From an uncultured Acetobacteroides sp. (GTDB lineage Bacteria; Bacteroidota; Bacteroidia; Bacteroidales; ZOR0009): a stretch of 64,000 bases of DNA. The notes beneath the pieces are model-generated. The model did no database searches and was not told the origin of the DNA. It was given only the letters and a program-made list of their open reading frames with translations. Positions 1 through 8,141 of this stretch are shown piece by piece; positions within the stretch are counted from its first letter, which is position 1, and each line of letters begins with the position of its first letter. The position numbers were made by a program, and so were the translations under genes. The stretch lies in the NCBI RefSeq assembly GCF_963678165.1, contig NZ_OY782755.1, positions 3,698,501 to 3,762,500 on the forward strand. Reading direction: 5' to 3'.

Positions 1-609
1 TTTACCATTTGGCTTAGAGGTGGGGGATTTGTATATCATTACGAATCAGATTACCCCTCCAGTTTGCAAGTTGCATACAACAATGACATAATCTATAATT
101 CTTCCGATCCTAATCATCCTGAATATACTGTAAAAGCAGGCAATCCTACAACAACAATAAATAGGGATAATATCAACAACCACCTTTTAACCCCTTCATT
201 TATCAAGCAGGGCAATGATATTCTTTACACACAGGGCAACATCCTCATCGGCAAAACCTCCCAAGCCAACCCGGCCTATAAGCTCGATGTCGCTGGCAAG
301 GTACGTGCCGACGAAATTACGGTAAACACCAGCGGCGCCGACTTCGTTTTTGAGAAAGGCTATAACCTTCGCCCTCTTAATGAGGTGGAGGTATTCGTAA
401 AGGAAAACAAGCACCTGCCCGATGTTGCCCCTGCCACCGAAATGCAAACCAACGGCGTTAGCATTGGCGAAATGAACGCCAAGCTGCTGCAGAAGGTGGA
501 GGAGCTGACGCTGTATGTGATTGAATTGAATAAAGCAAACAGAAGATGCAACGAAAAGATAAAGCAATTAAGACTTCATTTAAACAAAGTATCAAAAAGG
601 AGAAATTAA
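1..609 (+). CDS. Tail-fibre-like surface protein, type A module (5' partial)
   Basis: The reading frame is open from the first base of the window, so the start lies upstream; the ATG at 64 is internal. The visible 202 residues begin with a tryptophan- and glycine-rich strand (IWLRGGG.YHY) that closely matches the heads of the three type D genes at 9,369-12,208. The module that follows (from about nt 235, NILIGKTSQ) is type A, so the gene is a head/module chimera. The end is a basic coiled coil after KLLQKVEELTLY. It is the first of five + strand genes, with 6 bp to the next, suggesting one transcript. The role is inferred as a secreted, probably trimeric, surface fibre or adhesin. No catalytic motif is seen. 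Confidence 0.8.
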   Translation, partial: FTIWLRGGGFVYHYESDYPSSLQVAYNNDIIYNSSDPNHPEYTVKAGNPTTTINRDNINNHLLTPSFIKQGNDILYTQGNILIGKTSQANPAYKLDVAGKVRADEITVNTSGADFVFEKGYNLRPLNEVEVFVKENKHLPDVAPATEMQTNGVSIGEMNAKLLQKVEELTLYVIELNKANRRCNEKIKQLRLHLNKVSKRRN

Positions 610-615
610 GCAAGC

Positions 616-1578
616 ATGGGAAATTATACTAAAACAGTAAGGGGAATACTTCTATCTCTTTACATAGTCCTTTTTGGAGGAATTGCCTCCTTAAGAGCAC
701 AAAACAACAATTATTTTGAAAAAACATTTTTTATTTCATTTGACAATGGCCAACAAAATCAGGTGGCATTTATAAAATTCCCAAAGATTCACCTATATGG
801 GACTTTTGAAGTAACAATAACAGGAGGTTACAACTACCAACTGAATATTGGTAAACTTACAAAGCGATATATGATGTTAAGGAATGCTAGTAGCGATTAT
901 CTTACTCAGTCTACCGAGGTTGTTGCGGCTTCTGGAGAATTAGCAAATCAATGGAAATTGGGGGATTTTGACAATACAACTTCACAGATTCCTATTTATC
1001 ATTTGTCAAATAAAGGGAATTGTATCGTTGTTCGAATAGAAGGGGCGCTAATACACCCCGAAAGTATTGCATCCATCAACAGTTCATTAACCGTAAGTGA
1101 ACCTGTTGTTTCCCCTAATTCGGAAACTCGTGATTATATGAGTATAATGCAGGAGAGGGTGGGCATTGGCACCCCTAACCCTCAGAATCTTCTCGACGTT
1201 AACGGCACCATACGCGCCAAGGTGGTGAAGGTGGAGAGCGGCTGGGCCGACTTCGTATTTAAGCCCGACTACCAGCTAAAGCCTCTATCCGAAGTGGAGC
1301 AGTTTATAACCGCTAACGGTCACCTACAAGAAATCCCTACCGCCAAGGAGGTGGAGCAGAATGGCGTTAACCTTGGCGAGATGAACGTCAAGCTGCTGCA
1401 AAAGGTGGAGGAGCTGACGCTGTACTCCATTGCACAGGAGAAAATTTGCACAGAACTAAAGCAAAACCTTACCAAACAGGAAAAATTAGGTTTAGAGTTG
1501 CAGATGGAAATAAAAGAACTAAAAGAAATGGTAAAGCAGAAATCCAGCAAAAACAAAATGTCTAACCGTTCATATTAA
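616..1578 (+). CDS. Tail-fibre-like surface protein, type B module
   Basis: This 320-residue protein has a signal peptide at about 1-29 ending SLRAQ. Residues 30-175 are a beta-rich variable body with no family I recognise. A GIGTPNPQN repeat at about 180 opens a type B module (GWADFVFKPDYQLKPL), followed by a lysine-rich coiled coil from about 265 to the end. The module has drifted slightly: HLQEIP replaces HLPEIP, and MNVKLL replaces MNAKLL. The base composition changes visibly from A/T-rich body to G/C-richer module near nt 1,150. It sits 6 bp after the previous gene and 27 bp before the next. The function is inferred as a surface fibre; the ligand is unknown. Confidence 0.8.
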   Translation: MGNYTKTVRGILLSLYIVLFGGIASLRAQNNNYFEKTFFISFDNGQQNQVAFIKFPKIHLYGTFEVTITGGYNYQLNIGKLTKRYMMLRNASSDYLTQSTEVVAASGELANQWKLGDFDNTTSQIPIYHLSNKGNCIVVRIEGALIHPESIASINSSLTVSEPVVSPNSETRDYMSIMQERVGIGTPNPQNLLDVNGTIRAKVVKVESGWADFVFKPDYQLKPLSEVEQFITANGHLQEIPTAKEVEQNGVNLGEMNVKLLQKVEELTLYSIAQEKICTELKQNLTKQEKLGLELQMEIKELKEMVKQKSSKNKMSNRSY

Positions 1579-1605
1579 TTACCATTTGAAAATAAAAATA
1601 CTCTC

Positions 1606-2676
1606 ATGATGAAAAAGAAAGTACTTCTACTCGTATCTGGCTTATGTCTTGCAATGAGCCTAAACGCACAAATTCTATGCGTACCAAATGGAACAAGTGG
1701 TATCGGAATATCAACAAATGGGAATGTCGGAATTGGCACATCCGCCCCTTTACTGCCTCTTACTGTAAATGGCGATATTGCTGTAGGCTTAGACAATGAA
1801 ATAACATCTGGCTACGGAAATAAACTGAATTTTCTTGGAGCTGCAAATAATACAGATGTTTTATGGCTTGCAAGGTATAATAACGGAGTAAATAATTCGG
1901 AATTACGGGTAAATATTGGAGACGACTATGGCTCGGCTGTAGATAAATTTCATATAGGAGTGACAAGTTGGGATGGAGGTATTTGGAAAAGCGTTTTTGT
2001 AGCACAAGCAGATGGCAATATCGGTATTGGAACCACAAATCCAGACTCTAAATTAGTTATATCTGACGGAAATAATGGAGTCAGTATTCATGTGGGAGAA
2101 ATATCTGGCATTGGATTTAATCGGAACGTTAGAGAAGGTACAATATTTAATCCCAATATTTCAGGTTGGCAACTAACTTCGAGAGACGAAAGATTCTCAT
2201 TAGAAGGATATAACGGTGCGGCCTCTTCTCCTTTTAATGTTTTGAAGAATGGCAACATCCTCATCGGCAAAACCACCCAGAAAAACACCGCCTACAAGCT
2301 CGATGTGGAGGGCAAGGTACGAGCCGACGAGATTACGGTAAACACCAGCGGCGCCGACTTCGTTTTTGAGAACGGCTACAACCTTCGTCCTCTTAATGAG
2401 GTGGAGGCATTCGTAAAGGAGAACAAGCACCTGCCCGATGTTGCCCCTGCCGCCGAAATGCAAACCAACGGCGTGAGCGTTGGCGAGATGAACGCTAAGC
2501 TGCTACAAAAGGTGGAGGAGCTGACGCTATACCTAATAGAACAAGGCAAAATAAGCAAAGAATTTAAGCAAGAACTAAAAAATCAAAAGCAAATAAACGC
2601 TCAATTGCAGCACGAAATAGAACTCTTGAAAAGCAGGAATTCAACCTTCAACAATAAACGAAAAATCTCTCACTAA
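1606..2676 (+). CDS. Tail-fibre-like surface protein, type A module
   Basis: This 356-residue protein has a signal peptide at about 1-22 (ending LNAQ), then YVPNGTSGIGIS-type and NVGIGTS repeats, a variable body with a second IGIGTTNP repeat near residue 145, a type A module from about residue 216 and a coiled coil from about 305. ATG ATG AAA at 1606 offers two adjacent starts and the first is used here. The signal peptide and the first 50 residues are strongly similar to the next gene, while the bodies differ. This suggests duplication followed by exchange of the body. The stop is 2 bp from the next start, so co-translation is likely. Confidence 0.8.
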   Translation: MMKKKVLLLVSGLCLAMSLNAQILCVPNGTSGIGISTNGNVGIGTSAPLLPLTVNGDIAVGLDNEITSGYGNKLNFLGAANNTDVLWLARYNNGVNNSELRVNIGDDYGSAVDKFHIGVTSWDGGIWKSVFVAQADGNIGIGTTNPDSKLVISDGNNGVSIHVGEISGIGFNRNVREGTIFNPNISGWQLTSRDERFSLEGYNGAASSPFNVLKNGNILIGKTTQKNTAYKLDVEGKVRADEITVNTSGADFVFENGYNLRPLNEVEAFVKENKHLPDVAPAAEMQTNGVSVGEMNAKLLQKVEELTLYLIEQGKISKEFKQELKNQKQINAQLQHEIELLKSRNSTFNNKRKISH

Positions 2677-2678
2677 CG

Positions 2679-3611
2679 ATGACAAACAAGAAAACACTAC
2701 TTCTACTTGTTGGAATATTTCTTATGCCAGTTCTAAAAGCACAAACTCTTTACGTTCCAAATGGAACAAGTGGTATCGGAATATCAACAAATGGGAATGT
2801 AGGGATCGGGACTTCTCTTCCAGCCTATAAGCTAGAGTTAAATGGAACTGGCACAAACGCTGGAATACATCTATTAAAATCAGATGGCGTACCTGCATCT
2901 TGGTATATTCATCCTGGAAGATTAGGGAATGGAGAATTCTCAATTGGTGATGACAATCAATATCGACTGGTTATTGGAAATCAAGGCAATATTGGTGTTG
3001 GAACCACCAATCCATCGGCTAAACTTGAAGTTTATAATATTGCACAATCAGGACATCTCTTACTTTCAACAAATGATAATCCAAGTGCTGATGCAACGAG
3101 GATAGATATCGATTTTAAGGTTGCAGATAGAGGACATACTGTAGGTCGTATTGCTTCGTACTACGATAATTCCGCAGGTGGTGGATACGGTGGTCTTAGG
3201 TTTTATACGAGATATGCTGGATTCCTTAATGAACGATTTCGAATTTCATCTAATGGCAACATCCTCATCGGCAAAACCACCCAAGCGAACGCCGACTATA
3301 AACTCGATGTGGCCGGTAAGGTACGAGCCGACGAGATTACGGTAAACACCAGCGGAGCCGACTTCGTTTTTGAGAAAGGTTACAACCTTCGCCCTCTTAC
3401 TGAAGTGGAGGCATACGTAAAGGAAAACAAGCACCTACCCGATGTTGCCCCTGCCGCCGAAATGCAAACCAACGGCGTGAGCGTTGGCGAGATGAACGCC
3501 AAGCTGCTGCAAAAGGTGGAGGAGCTGACGCTATACCTAATAGAAAAAGACAAGAAGATTGAGGATTTGCAAAAACAGATTAATGAGATAAAGTTTCAAC
3601 TAAAAAAATAG
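2679..3611 (+). CDS. Tail-fibre-like surface protein, type A module
   Basis: This 310-residue protein has a signal peptide at about 1-21 (ending LKAQ), a GIGIS/NVGIGTS repeat near 35-50 shared with the preceding gene, and a second VGVGTTNPS repeat near 110. A body with GGYGGLRFYT leads into ERFRISSNGNILIG, a motif common in trimeric phage tail fibres. The type A module begins at about 192 and the coiled coil runs to the C-terminus. The stop is 7 bp before the next gene. It is the fourth gene of the + operon. No enzyme motif is seen, and its target is unknown. Confidence 0.8.
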   Translation: MTNKKTLLLLVGIFLMPVLKAQTLYVPNGTSGIGISTNGNVGIGTSLPAYKLELNGTGTNAGIHLLKSDGVPASWYIHPGRLGNGEFSIGDDNQYRLVIGNQGNIGVGTTNPSAKLEVYNIAQSGHLLLSTNDNPSADATRIDIDFKVADRGHTVGRIASYYDNSAGGGYGGLRFYTRYAGFLNERFRISSNGNILIGKTTQANADYKLDVAGKVRADEITVNTSGADFVFEKGYNLRPLTEVEAYVKENKHLPDVAPAAEMQTNGVSVGEMNAKLLQKVEELTLYLIEKDKKIEDLQKQINEIKFQLKK

Positions 3612-3618
3612 CAATACC

Positions 3619-4626
3619 ATGAAAAAAGCATCGCTAATCTTCCTACTTGTACCATTTTTAACTATTCATTCTTATGCTCAAAGCAACACAGCACCACTCC
3701 CAGATGGTAATACAAAAATTGGAGGACACCTTTGGGCAGGTGCTGGTAATGAGGTATGGACTGACGCGAAAGATCTATACTTCAATTTTAGAGGCTCTTC
3801 TGCTATTACATATTTCTGGAATTTACAAGGTTCAACAGGTCATCCAGTGGTATCTATTTTTAAGGATGACAGGGTTGGAATAGGGACAAGCTCCCCTTTT
3901 GCACAACTAGACATAAATGGGTTACAGGGAACTGTTGATACCCGAACTTTTAGGGTTAAATATTTTCAGAATGACAATCAGTATGTTGGTGGTGCAGAGT
4001 TATCTGGAATTGCACATGTTCGTGGGCGATGGACCGCACTATATACGGCTCAGGGAAACGCTTCTTCTGCTGCCTTTTTTGACGGTAATGTAGGCATTGG
4101 AACAGAGTCACCAACTTCTAAGTTGGATATTCTACAAAGTTCTAACACAGACTGGGGCGCTCAAATTGTTAACAACGGAGGGCAAGGTAAGGGGCTTAGA
4201 ATAAGGTGCGCTTCAGGCGATATAACGCCAATAGCCCAAATGGAAGATAATTATGGGAATGTTAGAATGGTCGTTCAAAGTAAAGGCAACATTGGCATCG
4301 GCACCTCTACCCCTCAAAATCTCCTTGACGTTAATGGCACCATCCGCGCCAAGGAGGTGAAGGTGGAGAGCGGTTGGGCCGACTTCGTATTTAAGCCAGA
4401 CTACCAGCTGAAGCCCCTATCGGAGGTGGAGCAGTTTATAACCACCAACGGCCATCTGCCCGAAGTGCCTACCGCCAAGGAGGTGGAGCAAAATGGCGTT
4501 AACCTTGGCGAGATGAACGCTAAGCTGCTGCAAAAGGTGGAGGAGCTAACGCTTTACCTTATTGAGCAGAAAAAGGAGATAGAGCTGCTGAAGCAAAAGC
4601 TGGCCGATAAGAGCTCGAAAGAATAG
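3619..4626 (+). CDS. Tail-fibre-like surface protein, type B module
   Basis: This 335-residue protein has a signal peptide at about 1-20 (ending HSYAQ). Three GIGT-type repeats, at about 90, 157 and 226, divide the body into short beta-rich segments, as in phage side-tail fibres. The type B module follows, with HLPEVPTAKEVEQNGV, and then a coiled coil rich in E, K and L. It is the last gene of the + operon. A hairpin without a T-run follows the stop. Its module is nearly the same, at nucleotide level too, as those of the - strand genes at 15,170-17,991, which points to sharing across the two orientations. Confidence 0.8.
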   Translation: MKKASLIFLLVPFLTIHSYAQSNTAPLPDGNTKIGGHLWAGAGNEVWTDAKDLYFNFRGSSAITYFWNLQGSTGHPVVSIFKDDRVGIGTSSPFAQLDINGLQGTVDTRTFRVKYFQNDNQYVGGAELSGIAHVRGRWTALYTAQGNASSAAFFDGNVGIGTESPTSKLDILQSSNTDWGAQIVNNGGQGKGLRIRCASGDITPIAQMEDNYGNVRMVVQSKGNIGIGTSTPQNLLDVNGTIRAKEVKVESGWADFVFKPDYQLKPLSEVEQFITTNGHLPEVPTAKEVEQNGVNLGEMNAKLLQKVEELTLYLIEQKKEIELLKQKLADKSSKE

Positions 4627-4631
4627 CGATA

Positions 4632-4664
4632 TAGAGGGCTACTGGAACAGCTGGTGGCCCTCTA
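4632..4664 (+). terminator. Hairpin after the + strand fibre operon
   Basis: An 8-bp perfect stem (TAGAGGGC / GCCCTCTA) with a 17-base loop starts 6 bp after the stop of the last + fibre gene. There is no T-run, so termination here is uncertain. Confidence 0.35.
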
Positions 4665-4821
4665 CTCTTAGGCTCGCGCTTATCATCCTAGCCTTTTGAA
4701 ATGAAACGCTTGGTATTTTGTGATTATTAGCTTTAGTCGCGTGGTTGCTGTGTTTTGTTTTTTAATATCTGCTAATTTTACGGCGTTATTTACAACAATT
4801 AACTCGTTAACTATTTAAGCA

Positions 4822-5292
4822 ATGACCAACAAAGTATCAGCCGAGATTACCGAGGCAATGATGGCCGAGTTTAAGCAGGACATCGAAAAGATTAAGGCCA
4901 AGTACCCTTGGTTTATCAGCCTAACCCCCGAAGAGCGCAGCGCCAGCATCCGCATTGGCGACAAGTCGAACACCTTAGTGTCGAAAGTGCTAGAGTACAA
5001 CGAATCTCACCCCGAGTACATGCCCGTTTATGTAGATAAGGTAGAGATGAAGAAGGACTTTAAGCTTTGGGGAGATCTTACCACCATGGGGCGCACCAGC
5101 GCACTTCTTACCGAATCGATTAACGATACCGCCATTCAGGCTGGCAACGAGGCCATGGAGGCAGCGCTCGCCTACTACAACTCGGTACGCGATGCCGCCA
5201 AACATGGCGCTTCGGAGGCGCAAACCATCTACGACGACCTCAAGGCTCGCTTCCAGGGCCGTACGCCCAAAAAGGAAGCACCTAAGAAGTAG
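4822..5292 (+). CDS. Conserved hypothetical helical protein
   Basis: This 156-residue cytoplasmic protein has no signal peptide or membrane segment and looks mainly alpha-helical. It contains FISLTPEERSASIRIGDKS near residue 33, a tyrosine/proline-rich HPEYMPVYVD near 71, an alanine-rich helix (AALAYYNSVRDAAKHGA) near 114, and a basic lysine/proline tail. I recall similar unassigned proteins from Bacteroidota, usually in several copies per genome, but no function. It stands alone between the fibre operon and the first 21-bp array, 195 bp from the upstream gene and with its own terminator. The base composition matches core genes. Confidence 0.75.
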   Translation: MTNKVSAEITEAMMAEFKQDIEKIKAKYPWFISLTPEERSASIRIGDKSNTLVSKVLEYNESHPEYMPVYVDKVEMKKDFKLWGDLTTMGRTSALLTESINDTAIQAGNEAMEAALAYYNSVRDAAKHGASEAQTIYDDLKARFQGRTPKKEAPKK

Positions 5293-5316
5293 CGCTGCTA
5301 CCACAAAAAACAAGAC

Positions 5317-5345
5317 AGGAGGCTCCAACATGCCTCCTTTTTCTT
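5317..5345 (+). terminator. Rho-independent terminator
   Basis: A 7-bp G/C-rich stem (AGGAGGC / GCCTCCT) with an 8-base loop is followed by TTTTCTTT. It lies 24 bp after the stop of the hypothetical gene ending at 5292. Confidence 0.75.
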
Positions 5346-5391
5346 TGCTTCCGAAGCTTGAAAAGAGAAATCCTCCGCTTCGGATAAGGAA

Positions 5392-5746
5392 ACCGGGGGT
5401 TGAAATAACAAAACCAGAGCTTACAACTTCGACATTGCAGGTAAAAACAACAAAACCGAGGGTTCAAGCTATAAAGCTGCGGGTTAGAAGTACAAAAAAG
5501 TTCCCCCAACAATAAAACCGTTGTTTGCAGCTACAAAAAAGTAGTTTCGAACAACAAGGCCATTGCTGTAGCAACAAAAAAGTTGTTTCAACCCTCGACG
5601 AGGTTGTACCAGCTTTGCCGTTGCAGCTTGAAACTACTTTTTTGTTGCTGCAAGTTACTTTTTTAATGTATGAAGCTGCACTTTTGTTGCTGGTACAACT
5701 TGTTTCTTGCTGCATACTACTTTTGTGTCGTTTCAACCCTCGGGAA
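5392..5746. repeat. 21-bp-period array 1 (head-to-head)
   Basis: About 17 degenerate units keep a 21-bp step. On the left (5392, 5413, 5434, 5455, 5476, 5497, 5518, 5539, 5560) units read roughly ACCGnGGGTT then an A-rich run such as AACAAA. From about 5600 the units appear as the reverse complement (5621, 5642, 5663, 5684, 5705, 5726; for example TTGTTGCTGCAAGTTAC). The two halves can therefore pair: GCTACAAAAAAGTAGTTTC at 5531 against GAAACTACTTTTTTGTTGC near 5630. No gene is evident inside. The same period and related words recur at 19,321 and 54,968. Confidence 0.8.
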
Positions 5747-5821
5747 AGTAGCATTGAGGAAGAAATAAGTAGGATACATAGCCAAAGTAGGCGCCTTGCA
5801 GCTGCAAAGATGGGGACGTAA

Positions 5822-5884
5822 GTGGCGCTTTACCCTACTGAGCAAAAACAGGAAATCGAGCGGCTCATGCTGAACTACCAAAAA
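5822..5884 (+). other. Possible coiled-coil gene remnant
   Basis: Between array 1 and the next terminator, one + frame opens just after a stop and reads LYPTEQKQEIERLMLNYQKK. This looks like the coiled-coil tail of a fibre gene. It has no start and no upstream domain. It may be a scrap of a cassette, or chance. Positions 5747-5821 show nothing else I can name. Confidence 0.2.
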
Positions 5885-5916
5885 AAAAGCCATTGGACAC
5901 CAATGGCTTTTTTTTA
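5881..5916. terminator. Bidirectional terminator
   Basis: An 8-bp stem (GCCATTGG / CCAATGGC) with loop ACA is flanked by an A-run on the left and a T-run on the right. It can terminate in both directions and lies 6 bp beyond the stop of the - strand gene ending at 5922. Confidence 0.8.
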
Positions 5917-5921
5917 ATCTG

Positions 5922-7025
5922 CTACCTCCGCTTTTTGAGGCGTGCTACCTCCTTATCCAGCCTAATTACATGGAGCGTTAGCTCCTCCACCTTTTTCAGA
6001 AGGGCGGCATTCATCTTCACCAGGTCTACCCCCTGCTCCTGCAGCTCCTTTTCCGAGGGTACGTCAGGTAGATGCCCATTTTCCTTTACGTAGGTCTCCA
6101 CCTTGTTGAGTGGCATAGCCGAGTAGGCAGGGTCGAAAACGTAGTCGGGCCACTGGTCGCGCAGCTTTACCACCACCTGCTCGGCAACCATGCTACCCGC
6201 AACAGCCAGCTTATGCCCCTTGGTGTCGTAGGTGCCAATGCCCACATTCTTGGTGGTGGGGTTTATGGTGATGCCCTCGCGCGATATTACATCGGTAATG
6301 CTCGAACGCCATCCCGTAGGATCAACAGGAGTAAGCTGCGGCAGCGCTAAGTACACCTCGATATTTTGACCAGAAAAGCCCATGGAGAAGACTAATCCAT
6401 CAAGCGAAGTTGTGCTGGAGAATGTTGTTGTTTTATCTATAAAATACCAACCGTCGGCAGCGGCATCTGTTTGTGCTTTGGTTACGCTAAAATTTCCTTG
6501 ACATTTATATTGCCCATAGTTATACCCAGCATCGGTACCAAAACCAACCCAATCGGCATTCACTATCTTGATCCAGGCCCTAAACCTATAGGTCTTAGGG
6601 AAAACATTTCGTTCAAATGGAAATGTTACATAGCAGTTATTTGAGTTGCTGTTACCCGTAATCTTTAGTATATGCCCATCTGGACATCCACCCCATCCAT
6701 CAGCTAAGCCACCGCGCGATATTCTGCCTCCCTTATTGTAGACGCCAAACCAGTAGGGAGTACTCGCGGTAGCAGCATCTACGCTTGCAGCGGCACCCGC
6801 AGGTGCAGTTGGACAATAGGGACCCTCGAATCCCTTAGTAAAAGGATGTACTGCTTCTATGGTAATATTTCCATCGACATTATACCCTGCAGGCTTGCTG
6901 CCATCGAGCAGGTAGATGTAGGAGTTGTTAATCAAATTTGGTCCCATATCCGAATTCTGGGACTTTCCCTTTTCGGCCATGCATAGCAGCAGAAGCACCG
7001 CCATGCCGCTCACAATTCTATTCAT
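5922..7025 (-). CDS. Tail-fibre-like surface protein, type C module
   Basis: This 367-residue protein has a signal peptide at 1-22 (ending KGKSQ). The body (about 30-245) is one beta-sandwich-like domain with YWFGVYNKG, GHILKITG and FRAWIKIV, resembling galactose-binding or carbohydrate-binding module folds; that is an inference from pattern only. The type C module starts at about 265 and ends in VEELTLHVI and a short basic tail. It is a close duplicate of the gene at 8,142, with the first 50 residues and the last third nearly the same and the middle diverged. It is the distal gene of the - strand series. Confidence 0.8.
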   Translation of the reverse strand: MNRIVSGMAVLLLLCMAEKGKSQNSDMGPNLINNSYIYLLDGSKPAGYNVDGNITIEAVHPFTKGFEGPYCPTAPAGAAASVDAATASTPYWFGVYNKGGRISRGGLADGWGGCPDGHILKITGNSNSNNCYVTFPFERNVFPKTYRFRAWIKIVNADWVGFGTDAGYNYGQYKCQGNFSVTKAQTDAAADGWYFIDKTTTFSSTTSLDGLVFSMGFSGQNIEVYLALPQLTPVDPTGWRSSITDVISREGITINPTTKNVGIGTYDTKGHKLAVAGSMVAEQVVVKLRDQWPDYVFDPAYSAMPLNKVETYVKENGHLPDVPSEKELQEQGVDLVKMNAALLKKVEELTLHVIRLDKEVARLKKRR

Positions 7026-7200
7026 ATACAGCTTTATTTAGTAAATATATTCTCAGAGTATGGGCCCTACGGATGCCCTATACGTTAGCGTATGCCATTG
7101 GGCTACCTTTTGCCCCTTGGTCGCTTGTTCTTACGCTCCAGCTCGGCAACCCGCTTGTTTAGCTGAATGGTGTACAGCGTCAGCTCCTCCACCTTCTGCA
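7026..7200. repeat. Duplicated intergenic segment, copy 1
   Basis: The spacer between two - strand fibre genes, plus the last codons of the upstream gene (tail ending RPRGKR), is nearly the same as 9297-9469. Shared words include TTTATTTAGTAAATATATTC and TTGCCCCTTGGTCGCTTG. The duplication extends into the signal-peptide region of the following type C gene on both sides, so exchange was not limited to coding modules. Confidence 0.8.
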
Positions 7201-7951
7201 GCAGCCTGGCGTTCATTTCGCCAATGCTAACACCGTTTGCTTGCATTTCGGAGGCAGGAGCAACATCGGGCAGGTGCTTGTTGGCCTTAACAAAGGACTC
7301 CACCTCGGTAAGCGGGCGGAGGTTGTAGCCGTTCTCAAAAACAAAGTCGGCGCCATTTAAATCAACCTTAATTTCCCGTGCCCTAATGGTTCCTATAACA
7401 TCAAGCTTAAATTTAGGAGAATTAGTTCCTACACCGACATTCCCATTTTGATCAATTAATAACATTAATTTACCACTTCCTGGAATGCCCTTATATACAG
7501 AAAAGTTTGTTTGGTAATGGGGCGCATAGTTTCCTGTTGAGTATAAGTCTACACCAGCAGAATGAGGGTTGATTGAATAGGTATTACCTTTGTCGCCAAC
7601 TGAAAATTTGTAGGTCAAATTCATAAGCCCAACTCCCATATTTCCATTTTGGTCAATCATCAGTTTTAGTTCTCCACTTCCTGGAATCCCCTTATATATC
7701 GAAAAATTTGTTTGGTAATGAGGTGCATAATTTCCTGTTGAATATAAATTGACGCCGGCAGAATGAGGGTTGATTGAATAGATATTACCTTTGTCGCCAA
7801 CTGAAAATTTGTAACTCAAATTCTGCAATCCTACACCTACATTTCCCTGATTGTAGTAGATATCACCAGGCGTTGTTCCGCTCCAATTTTGTGCATCTAC
7901 TTTCAATATAGAACACAACATTATCATACAAAATAGAAGTTGTCTTTTCAT
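7103..7951 (-). CDS. Tail-fibre-like surface protein with internal duplication, type A module
   Basis: This 282-residue protein has a signal peptide at about 1-20 (ending VDAQ). The body is an almost exact tandem duplication of about 65 residues (roughly 38-102 and 103-167). Each copy holds VGVGL or MGVGL, KFSVGDKGN, YSTGNYAPHYQTNFS and YKGIPGSG. A type A module variant starts near 170 (VDLNGADFVFENGYN). The last 20 residues (LNKRVAELERKNKRPRGKR) are the same as those of the type D gene at 9,369, so module and tail have separate histories. A 190-bp gap follows upstream. Confidence 0.8.
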   Translation of the reverse strand: MKRQLLFCMIMLCSILKVDAQNWSGTTPGDIYYNQGNVGVGLQNLSYKFSVGDKGNIYSINPHSAGVNLYSTGNYAPHYQTNFSIYKGIPGSGELKLMIDQNGNMGVGLMNLTYKFSVGDKGNTYSINPHSAGVDLYSTGNYAPHYQTNFSVYKGIPGSGKLMLLIDQNGNVGVGTNSPKFKLDVIGTIRAREIKVDLNGADFVFENGYNLRPLTEVESFVKANKHLPDVAPASEMQANGVSIGEMNARLLQKVEELTLYTIQLNKRVAELERKNKRPRGKR

Positions 7952-8141
7952 TGTTCTTACTTTTTTACGATTAACAATAGAAGTGAATTGTCATTTTACA
8001 ATAGTAGATTGTCGAAATTACTTATCCTTTAAAATATAGATTCCTTAAACTATGCTCAAACAGAGGAATGCGAATGAAAAGGGTAGTAACAAAAGTGATG
8101 CCCTATCTTTGTACATCCACCTGAGTTCTTGCTTTTTTCCC

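Noticed and set aside
5192-5515. 107-residue basic frame running into array 1
   Set aside because: It overlaps the real gene at 4,822 in another frame, and its second half is only the translated 21-bp units.
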